Part shown: piece by piece, positions 1-7,615 of the stretch
Layout: each line of letters starts with the position of its first letter
Numbering within the stretch: the first letter of the stretch is position 1
Origin: an uncultured Bacillota bacterium
Lineage (GTDB): Bacteria > Bacillota > UBA994 > UBA5500
Length of the DNA stretch: 11,511 nt
NCBI GenBank assembly: GCA_937874815.1
Contig: CALNBW010000099.1
Location: 1-11,511, forward strand
Direction: 5' to 3'
The notes under the pieces: generated by a model
What the model was told of the DNA's origin: nothing
Seen by the model: the letters and a program-made list of their open reading frames with translations, nothing else
The model's database searches: none
Program-made: the position numbers and the translations under genes

Positions 1-2
1 AG

Positions 3-509
3 CAGATTAACCTTAGGTTCGCCAGCGAGCTTAAGCGTCGCCTCTGGGCATTGGCTGGCGTACCCGTAACCGTTGGCGATGAAGTATATTATGCCGATCC
101 CTTGCCGACGGCCGTGGCAGAACTTGACTATGCCGATTTGCAGGCTATGCAATTCACCAAGCGTAAAGCCGAGTATATTGTAGATTTTGCCCGTGCCGTT
201 GCAGACGGGAGTTTTGACATAGAATCTCTCGCGGAACTGGATGACGCTGCTGCCATGGACAAGCTCTGCTCTGTGCGCGGTTTTGGTCCATGGACGGCCG
301 AATGCATTTTGCTCTTCGGTCTGGGGCGCCCGGACCTGCTACCAGCAAAAGATGTTGGGCTGCAGCGGGCCGTAACCATTAGCTTAGGCCGTAGCGAGCG
401 CATTGGCGAGCAAGAGCTACGCCAGCTAGCGGAGGCCTGGCGCCCTTGGCGCTCCTGGGCTACCTACTACCTCTGGCTGGCCTTGGCTTTACCCGGGTTC
501 TCGGGTTGA
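3..509 (+). CDS. DNA-3-methyladenine glycosylase (AlkA-type), 3' part, cut by window edge
   Basis: This is the C-terminal 168 residues of a helix-hairpin-helix DNA glycosylase of the AlkA/endonuclease III superfamily, which removes alkylated bases from DNA in the first step of base excision repair. The frame is open to the left edge and already reads QINLRFASELKRRLWALAG, matching the SQQIS/QQIN helix of AlkA proteins, so the TTG at 51 is internal and not the true start. The HhH motif is VRGFGPWTAECILLFG (about nt 276-323). It is followed by LLPAKDVGLQRA, in which the Asp at nt 351-353 is the expected catalytic residue. The tail WRPWRSWATYYLWL is the usual AlkA ending. The polX gene starts 14 nt after the stop, so the two are probably co-transcribed. 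The family assignment is firm. Exact substrate preference, and whether an N-terminal AlkA or Ogg-like domain is present, cannot be seen. Confidence 0.88.
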   Translation, partial: QINLRFASELKRRLWALAGVPVTVGDEVYYADPLPTAVAELDYADLQAMQFTKRKAEYIVDFARAVADGSFDIESLAELDDAAAMDKLCSVRGFGPWTAECILLFGLGRPDLLPAKDVGLQRAVTISLGRSERIGEQELRQLAEAWRPWRSWATYYLWLALALPGFSG

Positions 510-523
510 AGGAGGAAGAACTG

Positions 524-2132
524 ATGGATAAGAAAGGGCTAGCGCAGGCCCTAAAGCAAGTTGCTGCAGCTATAGAACTAACAGATTCTAATCCGTTTCG
601 CGCCCGCGCTTATCAGAACGCGGCCCGCGCTATCGAGACTAGCCCTTATTCCTTAGAAGAACTAGTGTTGCAGGATAAGGCTCGGGGGCTAAGAGGCATT
701 GGCCCCGCCATGTTGGAGCGAATACAGGAGTATTACACCCATGGCCAGCTGGTTTCTCAACAGGGCCTACTGGAAGGCGTTCCCATGGGGCTCTGGGAGC
801 TGTTAACAATCCCTGGCCTCGGCACCAAACGGGTGCGCACTCTATACGATACCTTAGAAATTAGCTCTTTAAGTGAACTGGAGTATGCTTGCCAGGAAAA
901 TCGTCTATTGGAGTTACCCGGCTTTGGCCCTAAGCTGCAGGCTAACGTGCTCACTGGTCTGCATCAGGTGCGGGCTCGGGCTGGGCAAGTGCTTCTGCCA
1001 GAGGCCAAACAACTGGCAGATTATTGGCTGGAACAAGTGCGGCAATGGCCCGGCGTAGTACGGGCCGAGGTGACTGGAGACGTGCGCCGCTCGGCCCCGC
1101 TTACTAATTGTGTGGCACTGTTGCTTGGGGTAAATGAACCACCAGACGAGGTTCTGCAAACACTGAGCTCTCTTAGCGCCGAGCTCAATTGGACAGGTGG
1201 CGAAGGGGATTTAGTTGAAGAGCAGAAAGGTCTGGCCGAGCTTACCACTGACCTACCTAGCGGCCCAGCCCTGAAGATTTTCCTTTGCCAGGCTAGCCAG
1301 TTCGCTTACCACTGGCTGTTCACCACCGGTAGCGAGGCCCATTTGGCAGCTTTACGGGAGCGTGGCTTGTCCGCTACTGCGGAGCAGCAACAGGCGTCTA
1401 GCGAAACCTTTATCTACGAGCAGTTGGGCCTACCCTTTATCCCACCTATTATACGGGAAGACGGGGATGAGGTGGTCTGGGCGGCTGCCGGGCAACTGCC
1501 AATGCTAGTGCAGACTAGTGAGCTAACGGGCATGCTGCACGTACACACCACGTACAGCGATGGTGCCCATTCTTTGGCTGAGATGGCGGCTGCCGCAGCA
1601 GCGCGGGGCTACGCTTATCTTGGCATAGCCGATCACAGCCAGACGGCTAGCTATGCTGGCGGGCTTACTCCTGCCCAGGTGCAACAGCAGTGGCAGGAGA
1701 TCGATAGTCTCAACCAAGCGCGAGCCGGTGCCCGTCTGCTGAAGGGCATTGAGTCGGATATCTTGCCTAGCGGTGCCCTCGATTACGATGACGAGCTTTT
1801 GGCAGGCTTCGACTTCGTTATCGCCTCGGTCCATTCTAGCTTGCGGCAGCCAGCTGAGCAGATGATGCCCCGCCTTTTGGCCGCTATTGCTCACCCCGCG
1901 GTGACTATGCTCGGGCATCCCACCAATCGTTTGCTTTTGGGCAGGGAAGAATCCTAACCCCCATCGGCTCGATCTCGATTGGAAATGGTGCCGGGTCGCA
2001 AAGCGGTTGGGTGTGAAGATAGCCATCAACCCCGATGCCCATCGCATTAGTGGCCTCGATGATGTTCACTACGGATTACTTATGGCCCAAAAGGCCGGCC
2101 TGACTCGGGATGATATTTTCCTTTTTGACTAG
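524..2132 (+). pseudogene. DNA polymerase X/PHP protein, frameshifted near the 3' end
   Basis: The start is ATG 524, preceded by GGAGGA at 511-516; the frame runs open to 446 but lacks such a site there. The first 477 codons encode three HhH segments (LRGIGPAM, about 55-62; IPGLGTKRV, 96-104; LPGFGPKL, 131-138), a PolX nucleotidyltransferase region (about 150-320) and a PHP phosphoesterase domain from about 335. PHP ligands visible are H339/H341, D346, D370/H371, E410, H437 and H465. The frame stops at TAA 1955-1957 just after GHPTNRLLLGREES. The missing C-terminus continues in the +1 frame from about 1950 to TAG 2130-2132, reading NPNPHRLDLDW then INPDAHR. About 20-25 residues expected between GRE and NPNPHR are absent, so this is a small out-of-frame deletion and not a lone indel. 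The polymerase active site is also lost: GS-RR...GD-D has become GDVRRSAPLTNCVA (185-198). Either a decaying gene, a shortened protein or an assembly error. Family assignment is very secure. Confidence 0.85.
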
Positions 2133-2144
2133 CAGAAAGGGGGC

Positions 2145-2160
2145 TGTCTCTGGGCAGACA
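2145..2160. other. Small hairpin in the convergent gap
   Basis: A 5-bp inverted repeat, TGTCT at 2145-2149 and AGACA at 2156-2160, with a 6-nt loop lies between the convergent polX and GGDEF genes. Read on the minus strand it is followed by GCCCCCTTT, so it could be a weak terminator for the GGDEF gene. The stem is short and the T-run is only three bases, so this is a weak call. Confidence 0.2.
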
Positions 2161-2167
2161 TACAGAC

Positions 2168-3328
2168 TCAGAATGCTACCACCCGGTTACGGCCGCTCTG
2201 CTTCGCCAGCTTGTTCGCCGTTTCTATGGCAGCCAGCAGCTGCTCACTGGTGGTGCCGTCCTGAGGGTAAGTAGCTATGCCTACAGAAACAGTAATGGGA
2301 ATGAGCAGCTCATGGCTTTCCCGTTGTAGCTGTGCGCATAGGTCCTCTGCTAAACGCATACAGGCCCGATTGTCAGTACCAGGACAGAAAACCAGGAATT
2401 CGTCGCCGCTAAGCCAACGGGCAACAAAGCTAGTGCTCGGTACCAGGCGTCGCAGGCTCTGGCCCAGCCAGTAAATCATCTCATTACCAGCGGCATAGCC
2501 GAAGCGTTCGTTGTAGTCACCCAAATTATCGCCATCCACGAGCATCAGGCTGAGCGGGGCCGCGATCTTGGTGGCTTCGGTTAATAGTTCCTGTAAACAG
2601 TAGCGGGCAGCCCTTTGATTCGGTAGTTGCGTCATCGGGTCCGTAAAAGCCATTTGCCGAGCTTCGCCCAGCTGGAATGCCGTGTCCAGTATTTTTTCAG
2701 AGAAAGATTCGATGAGAGCCGTCGCGTTATTATGAAGTTCAATGGATAAGAACTGGGTGTTTTGGTGTTCAGGGCTGCCTGGACACGCCAAACTCTCGTG
2801 GTCATCATCTTTGCTTTTTCCCATGAATAGATGTGTATAGGCTAGCAAATGCCCCAAGCTCACCGCACAGGAGGGGTAACAGGCCGCACTGATTCTTAGT
2901 TTCAAGGGGTGCGTTAGCGGGAAGTCGATGCTAGCGGCTAGATGTTGCCTTAGCTCCGCCGTCCACTGGCGCAGCTCTAAGCAGCTGCTATGCTTAATCA
3001 GCAGGGCAAATTCGCCAGCGGCTAACCTGAAAACACGACCTTGAAAATCTGGTTTGGCGCTGGCCTGAACTAGGGCATTGAGCTGGGCTGCAACCCTTAT
3101 CTGCAACTCATTTCCTGCTTCTTCACCGAGTCCGTAGCTTATAGCAGCGAAGTCGTCGATTTCAAGCAACATCAAGGCTTGTAACGTGCCCGGTGTTGCT
3201 AAAACTTCGTCAAGGCCTTTTTTGGCGGCGTATAACATCGCAAACATGTTGCCAAATCCGGTCAGAGCATCGATGCTAATGCTGCTATCGATGCTATCAG
3301 GTAGGTGCGAAAGCCAATGCAGCTCCAT
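2168..3328 (-). CDS. Tandem GGDEF-domain protein (candidate diguanylate cyclase)
   Basis: A soluble 386-residue protein with two GGDEF domains and no membrane segment or recognisable sensor domain. Domain 1 (about 18-175) keeps the fold motifs DALTGFGN and LLEIDDFAAISYGLG, but its signature is AAGEF (103-107), which should be catalytically dead. Domain 2 (about 228-386) has DPMTQLPNQRA, the metal-binding DGD at 265-267, SGDEF (307-311), VSVGIATYPQDG and the terminal KLAKQSGRNRV, so it may make cyclic di-GMP from GTP. There is one extra residue between the conserved Arg and SGDEF, and no clear RxxD inhibitory site. I chose ATG 3328 because GGAGGG (complement of 3338-3343) sits 9 nt upstream; the frame extends to a TTG at 3370 that has no comparable site. 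Domain 1 may be a regulatory or GTP-binding module, as known for degenerate GGDEFs; that part is inference. It converges on polX and diverges from the S9 peptidase. Confidence 0.88.
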   Translation of the reverse strand: MELHWLSHLPDSIDSSISIDALTGFGNMFAMLYAAKKGLDEVLATPGTLQALMLLEIDDFAAISYGLGEEAGNELQIRVAAQLNALVQASAKPDFQGRVFRLAAGEFALLIKHSSCLELRQWTAELRQHLAASIDFPLTHPLKLRISAACYPSCAVSLGHLLAYTHLFMGKSKDDDHESLACPGSPEHQNTQFLSIELHNNATALIESFSEKILDTAFQLGEARQMAFTDPMTQLPNQRAARYCLQELLTEATKIAAPLSLMLVDGDNLGDYNERFGYAAGNEMIYWLGQSLRRLVPSTSFVARWLSGDEFLVFCPGTDNRACMRLAEDLCAQLQRESHELLIPITVSVGIATYPQDGTTSEQLLAAIETANKLAKQSGRNRVVAF

Positions 3329-3425
3329 GGTAGCAACCCTCCATTTAAGACTCGTGGCTTCATTCTCCAAACTTGCATAACACTCCTGCTTGTCGGCAGC
3401 ACATATTCAAAATTTACGCAAGCAA

Positions 3426-3455
3426 TTGCCGGGGGAGCAGGGTTAGCAGCATTAT
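3426..3455 (+). promoter_or_regulatory. Possible sigma-A promoter for the S9 peptidase
   Basis: TTGCCG (3426-3431) and CATTAT (3450-3455) are separated by 18 nt, each matching four of six consensus positions. This would give a leader of about 45 nt before the start at 3507. It is the best candidate I found in the 178-nt divergent gap 3329-3506. I found no good promoter for the leftward GGDEF gene there. Confidence 0.3.
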
Positions 3456-3506
3456 TGGCGAACAAGACCTTAGTGGCCTTAAGCAAACAAGGAGGTTGGC
3501 GGACAT

Positions 3507-5447
3507 ATGAGTAAGGGACCTTTTATCGCTGAAGATTTATTGAAAATGCGTTTCGTCGGTAGCCCAACGCTATCCCCTACAGGGGAGGGGTTGATTTTTG
3601 TTGAAACCAATATTGACGAGCAGGAAAATGGTTACCGTGCCCACTTGACTCGGGTAGGTAGCCAAGGTTTAGTGCCCGTTACAGTAAGTGAGGGCAAGGT
3701 GCGCGATGCCGCCCCCGCCTGGTCGCCAGACGGGCAGCGTATCGCTTATTTGTCTAATCGTGGTGGAAAGAGTCAGGTGTGGTTGGATGGCGAAAAAGAA
3801 CAGCTGACTAGCTTGCCGCAAGGGGTGAGTAGTTTCATCTGGGCCCCCGATGGCCAGGGACTTTATCTAGTGGCCAATGAAGTAATTGACCAACCTAAGT
3901 TCCGAAAGGGGGCCACTGCACGCCGCATCACTACGCTACGCTATAAGGCCAATGGCACGGGTTACCTCGATGGTTATCCCGCCCAACTATGGCACCTTGA
4001 CTTAGAGAGCAAAAAGTTGGAGCAGCTCACCAGTGGCAATTATAACTGCAGTCAGCCTGCTATTTCTCCCTGTGGGCGCTATCTAGCCTTTGTGTCCAAC
4101 CGTGAAGCTGACGAGCTGAAGACCTTAAATGATATTTGGCTACTTGATTTACAGACTGGGGAGCAACGTAACTTGACTGGCGGCAAGGGGCATAGTAATA
4201 GCCCGCGGTGGCTGCCAGACGGACAACACTTGCTCTACGTTGGCCACCAGAAAGGTGTTTATCCGGGAGGGTACCCGGAACTGCGCCAAATTGATCTGGC
4301 GACAGGAGAGAACATCAATCTCCTGCCCAGTTTCCCTCACTACATTGACAACTGCATTGGCGGCGATGTCCGTTATGATAGCGGCAACACAGCACCGTTA
4401 CCCTCGGCCGACGGATGGCAGATCTACTTCCTCGGCACTGTTGGTGGCAGCTGTTACCTCTTCTGCCTCGACTACGCTAGTGGTGAGGTAACTAAAGTGT
4501 TTGGCGAGGGGCAGATGGTGATTACCTCATTTGACATCCAGGCAGGCCGTCTGCTGGTCAATATCGCTACGCCCACAACCCCCGGTGACCTCTGGTGGGG
4601 ACCGCTAGATGGAGAGCTACAGCAGGTGACGGACCTTAACCATAGGCTATTTGAAGACAAGTATATCGGCTGGCCTGAGGTTATCCATTTCAGTCATCCC
4701 GACGGGACGGAGCTCGAAGGGTGGCTGATTAAGCCACTGGGTTATACGGACGGTAATACGTATCCTCTGGTGATGGAGATACATGGAGGGCCCCATACCA
4801 CCTATGGCAATGTGTTCTTCCATGAGTGGCAAATGCTAGCAGGGCACGGTTTTGGTGTCCTTTACACTAACCCCCGGGGCAGCCTTGGCTATGGCGAGGA
4901 ATTCTCCCGGGCAGTAGTCGGTGATTGGTGCGGGGTCGATGCGGCCGATCTGCAGTTTATGGCCGAAGCGGCAGCTAAGCTGCCCTGGGTCGATGCGGCT
5001 CGGATGGGTGTTACTGGTGGTAGCCAGGGCGGTTACTTTACAAACTGGCTCATTTCTCATACCGATATGTTTGCCGCCGCTGTTACCCAACGTAGCATGA
5101 GCAACCTCTATAGTAAATACGGCGTAGCCGATAACGGTTGGAATGGCGACCGCTATGGTATGGGCGGCCGTGATTTATGGGACGATGAAGATTTCATCAT
5201 GGAGCGCTCGCCTATGCGCTACGCGCGGAACGTGAAAACACCAACCTTGATCATCCACAGCGATGAAGACTATCGTTGCCCTCTGGAGCAGGCTGAGCAA
5301 TGGTATGTGGCGCTAAAGCGCCTTGGCGTCACCGTTGAGATGCTACTGTTCCACGGCGAAAACCATGAGCTCTCGCGCGGTGGCAAGCCCGCCAATCGTA
5401 TCGTGCGCCTGGAAGCGATCCTCGACTGGTTCCAGCGCTATCTCTAA
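3507..5447 (+). CDS. S9 family peptidase (acylaminoacyl-peptidase/prolyl oligopeptidase-like)
   Basis: A 646-residue serine peptidase that should cleave short peptides, typically N-acylated or oligopeptides, in the cytoplasm; no signal peptide is present. Residues about 10-380 form the beta-propeller, recognisable by repeated WSPDGQRIAYLSNR-, APDGQGLYLV-, ISPCGRYLAFVSNR- and LPDGQHLLYVG-type blades. Residues about 390-646 are the alpha/beta-hydrolase domain. The catalytic triad is visible: S506 in GGSQGG, D588 in HSDEDYRCP and H620 in GENHELSR. HGGPH (426-430) supplies the oxyanion region. The start is ATG 3507 with AAGGAGGT at 3489-3496 and a 10-nt spacer. Length and motif order fit the S9C subfamily. 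The gene stands alone, divergent from the GGDEF gene and convergent with the nucleotidase, so the context gives no hint of its physiological substrate. Confidence 0.93.
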   Translation: MSKGPFIAEDLLKMRFVGSPTLSPTGEGLIFVETNIDEQENGYRAHLTRVGSQGLVPVTVSEGKVRDAAPAWSPDGQRIAYLSNRGGKSQVWLDGEKEQLTSLPQGVSSFIWAPDGQGLYLVANEVIDQPKFRKGATARRITTLRYKANGTGYLDGYPAQLWHLDLESKKLEQLTSGNYNCSQPAISPCGRYLAFVSNREADELKTLNDIWLLDLQTGEQRNLTGGKGHSNSPRWLPDGQHLLYVGHQKGVYPGGYPELRQIDLATGENINLLPSFPHYIDNCIGGDVRYDSGNTAPLPSADGWQIYFLGTVGGSCYLFCLDYASGEVTKVFGEGQMVITSFDIQAGRLLVNIATPTTPGDLWWGPLDGELQQVTDLNHRLFEDKYIGWPEVIHFSHPDGTELEGWLIKPLGYTDGNTYPLVMEIHGGPHTTYGNVFFHEWQMLAGHGFGVLYTNPRGSLGYGEEFSRAVVGDWCGVDAADLQFMAEAAAKLPWVDAARMGVTGGSQGGYFTNWLISHTDMFAAAVTQRSMSNLYSKYGVADNGWNGDRYGMGGRDLWDDEDFIMERSPMRYARNVKTPTLIIHSDEDYRCPLEQAEQWYVALKRLGVTVEMLLFHGENHELSRGGKPANRIVRLEAILDWFQRYL

Positions 5448-5449
5448 CA

Positions 5450-5620
5450 AAAGGGGCTGTCGCACTAGGAGTTTATAAAGTGAGTTTTGTTCTGGCTGCG
5501 GGATGTGCTTAGGGCACAGGCTAGCGCCAATCGTGCCTACAGCAGCATCCCGCAGCCCGCAGTTTACATTAGAGTACTTTTCTAGGGGTTATCGAAATCG
5601 TATTTTGCGATAGCCCCTTT
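5450..5620. repeat. 171-bp element with 15-bp terminal inverted repeats (MITE-like candidate)
   Basis: AAAGGGGCTGTCGCA (5450-5464) is the inverted complement of TGCGATAGCCCCTTT (5606-5620), with a single G-T mispair. The ends begin 2 nt after the stop of the S9 peptidase and finish 7 nt before the stop of the convergent nucleotidase, so the element almost fills the gap. Termini starting GGGGCTGTC are, from memory, reminiscent of some IS1182-type insertion-sequence ends; this is not proof. No target-site duplication is evident (CTAACA on the left, ATTTAA on the right) and no transposase reading frame lies inside. It could be a non-autonomous transposon relic, or simply a convergent-gene transcription barrier. 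Confidence 0.4.
5494..5557. other. Long hairpin inside the convergent gap
   Basis: GGCTGCGGGATG (5494-5505) pairs perfectly with CATCCCGCAGCC (5546-5557). Inside it a second pairing, TAGGGCAC (5510-5517) with GTGCCTA (5533-5539), continues the stem with a bulge, leaving a loop of about 15 nt. The stem is GC-rich and stable in RNA from either strand. No T-run follows on either side, so it is not a classical terminator. It may be the core of the 171-bp inverted-repeat element. Confidence 0.6.
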
Positions 5621-5625
5621 ATTTA
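5584..5625 (+). terminator. Rho-independent terminator of the S9 peptidase
   Basis: AGGGGTTATCG (5584-5594) pairs with CGATAGCCCCT (5608-5618) with one G-T pair and a loop of about 13 nt, followed by TTTATTT. This fits an intrinsic terminator for the rightward S9 peptidase. The downstream arm is also the right terminal repeat of the 171-bp element, so the two structures share sequence. On the minus strand no T-run follows, so it probably does not serve the nucleotidase gene. Confidence 0.6.
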
Positions 5626-5627
5626 AA

Positions 5628-7592
5628 CTAGGCGTGGGCGAGGCGGCGGCGGCGGAGCCAGATGATTAACAACGTCAGCAGCGCTATCAGTCCCACTAAG
5701 GGTAGTAGCCAGATGGGCAGGGTCTTTACTTTCACCAAACGCCCATTAGTCCCCGCATAATAGGTTGGCATTTCCGGGAGCCCCTGCGCTCCTAGTGGCT
5801 GGCTAGTGGCATACTCCAGTACAGCCTGCCAAACCTTGAATTCATGGCCATCACGGTAAACAATGCAATCCTCCACATCTACGGGGTTGCCCTGCTTATC
5901 CTTCATTACCAGCCCTAGGCTAGGTAGTAGGTCGCCCACCATGGGCAAGAAAGCAGCCAAATAGTGGTCAGAGACCACGTGGTAGAGCTCCTGATCGCCC
6001 CGCTTAAGTGGCACCCAATCGCTGCCCGTATCGATCTGCCTGCCACTGCCGGTATACCGTTCTGCTTTCATTACCGCCCTAGTGGTGGGAATGGGGATAT
6101 TCTTTATCGGTATCCAGGCCAAGATAGCCCGTTCCGGATCATATTCCATGCGAAGCCCTGAAGTCTGTAGAAAGAACGCATCGCCCATTAGTGATGGTAA
6201 TAGAGCGGTAATCTCTAAGATGCGGCGCACTTCTTCGCCAGTGAAATAGATAGAAACCAGTGGATACCCGGGCTGTCCATCGGGGCCCGAACCCATGCCC
6301 ACCTGATCCACCAGGTCAAACAAGGCTACTTGCCCCAAACGCTGTGGCAGGGTGCCCGGTTCCAGCCCACCCCGAATAACGCCGTTGGCCTGGAAGGCGA
6401 AGTCAACCTTTTCGCCAGTAACCTGCTCACCAACTAGCCGCATAGCATCGGCTACGAAATTGCCGAAAGGTGACTCGGATAGTCTTGGCTCCTTGGTTAC
6501 CGTGAACTCGGTATGCAGCACTGGCTGGTTCATTTTCTGAAAACGCCCATCTGTTAAGCGCCCGAGTAAGGTATCCAGATCTTGCGCCAGCTCATCTACC
6601 TTGTTGGCATAAATACTATCAAAGGGCACGTTGGTATCCAGTGGCAGCAAATAGGGCTTCCCGTTTTTCTGATTGCGTAGGGTGACCTTGCCTGTTTCTT
6701 TATGGTAAGCCAGTTCCAGCAGTCCTAAGTGCGATAGCTGGGCGCCAGCTTGCACGATGATCGTTTCTCCAACTATCAGGGGCTGTTCCAGTGCATCATG
6801 GGAATGGCCGCCAATAACAATATCTATACCGGGAACTGCGGCCGCCAGTGCAGTCTCTTCTACTTCACCGCTATGAGAAAGTGCCACAATCACGTCGACC
6901 GAGGCCGCTTGCAGTTCTGCTACTGCGGCGCTAGCCGCATCCTTCTGGTCGGCAAAAGTGATAGGTGGGGCATAAGGGGTAAATCCCGCCGCCTCCTTAC
7001 CAATAAGGCCGAAAAAGCCGATGCGTAGCCCGTTAGCAAGTGTCTTCACATAGGTTTGCTTGCTGTCGATTGCTGCCAATGGATGATCTGCTGGGATCAC
7101 AATGTTACTGGCAACAACAGGTGTATGTGTTGCAGCCTCTGGATAACCTGCAGCCCGAAAGTAATCAGCAAGGGCGTCAGAACCATAATCAAACTCGTGA
7201 TTGCCTATGGTTATGGCATCGTAGCCAAGCGAATGCATTAGGTTTAGTTCAGCAGCTTGGTCCTGCAAAGACAACCAGGCAAAGGGCGAGCCGGTGAGAA
7301 AGTCGCCTGCTGATACTAATAGCACCGGCTCGCCCACCGCACTCTTCTCGGCGCGAATGGCCGTTACAGCACTGGCTAAACGGGCAAATCCGCCGCCGGC
7401 TCCCTCCTTGCCGTTGGGGTCATAATCAACTAAAGGCAAAGGTAAAAGAGCCGAATGCTCGTCATTAGTATGTAGAATGGTGAAGAACAGTTCCTGTTCA
7501 GTGTTGATGGCCTTAAGTTGTGGTATGTTCAGGCTGCCTGTCGTCATCAGTAGGCAAAGAACTAGGGCCAAGACTTTCTTCACTTGCTTCAT
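5628..7592 (-). CDS. Exported, membrane-anchored 5'-nucleotidase/metallophosphatase (UshA family)
   Basis: A 654-residue two-domain 5'-nucleotidase that should hydrolyse extracellular nucleotides, or related phosphoesters, to nucleoside and phosphate. An N-terminal signal peptide (KQVKK then a hydrophobic stretch to about 20) leads into the metallophosphatase domain. Its metal ligands are visible: D44 and H46 (HTNDEH), D97 (SAGDF), N131/H132 (GNHEFDYG), H240 (ALSHSG) and H263/H265 (GGHSH). The C-terminal 5'-nucleotidase domain (about 360-600) carries SPFGNFVADAM and QANGVIRGG. Residues about 626-646 form a transmembrane helix followed by RRRR, so the enzyme is probably held on the outer face of the membrane, without an LPXTG sortase motif. 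The start is ATG 7592, with GGGGAGG (complement of 7601-7607) 8 nt upstream; the frame extends to 7661 but without such a site and through a hairpin. It lies just downstream of the Na/Pi cotransporter, which points to phosphate scavenging. Confidence 0.92.
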   Translation of the reverse strand: MKQVKKVLALVLCLLMTTGSLNIPQLKAINTEQELFFTILHTNDEHSALLPLPLVDYDPNGKEGAGGGFARLASAVTAIRAEKSAVGEPVLLVSAGDFLTGSPFAWLSLQDQAAELNLMHSLGYDAITIGNHEFDYGSDALADYFRAAGYPEAATHTPVVASNIVIPADHPLAAIDSKQTYVKTLANGLRIGFFGLIGKEAAGFTPYAPPITFADQKDAASAAVAELQAASVDVIVALSHSGEVEETALAAAVPGIDIVIGGHSHDALEQPLIVGETIIVQAGAQLSHLGLLELAYHKETGKVTLRNQKNGKPYLLPLDTNVPFDSIYANKVDELAQDLDTLLGRLTDGRFQKMNQPVLHTEFTVTKEPRLSESPFGNFVADAMRLVGEQVTGEKVDFAFQANGVIRGGLEPGTLPQRLGQVALFDLVDQVGMGSGPDGQPGYPLVSIYFTGEEVRRILEITALLPSLMGDAFFLQTSGLRMEYDPERAILAWIPIKNIPIPTTRAVMKAERYTGSGRQIDTGSDWVPLKRGDQELYHVVSDHYLAAFLPMVGDLLPSLGLVMKDKQGNPVDVEDCIVYRDGHEFKVWQAVLEYATSQPLGAQGLPEMPTYYAGTNGRLVKVKTLPIWLLPLVGLIALLTLLIIWLRRRRLAHA

Positions 7593-7615
7593 TGATAATG
7601 CCTCCCCAGAATTAG

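Noticed and set aside
1944..1962. Programmed +1 frameshift joining the two parts of polX (TCC TAA C context)
   Set aside because: A simple slip would restore the frame but not the 20-25 conserved residues that are missing between GRE and NPNPHR, so a deletion explains the data better.
1523..2047. 174-codon open frame on the minus strand
   Set aside because: It lies wholly antisense to the PHP domain of polX, which is unmistakable by motif, and has no family features of its own.
3329..3370. Longer GGDEF start at TTG 3370
   Set aside because: The ATG at 3328 has GGAGGG at good spacing, while the TTG lacks a comparable site; the extra 14 residues show no motif.
3305..3514. Open frame of 69 codons on the + strand in the divergent gap
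   Set aside because: It overlaps the start regions of both flanking genes, has no recognisable domain and no ribosome binding site; it is a chance frame.
7040..7297. 85-codon + strand frame inside the nucleotidase gene
   Set aside because: It is a shadow of the opposite strand; the metallophosphatase motifs occupy the minus-strand frame continuously.
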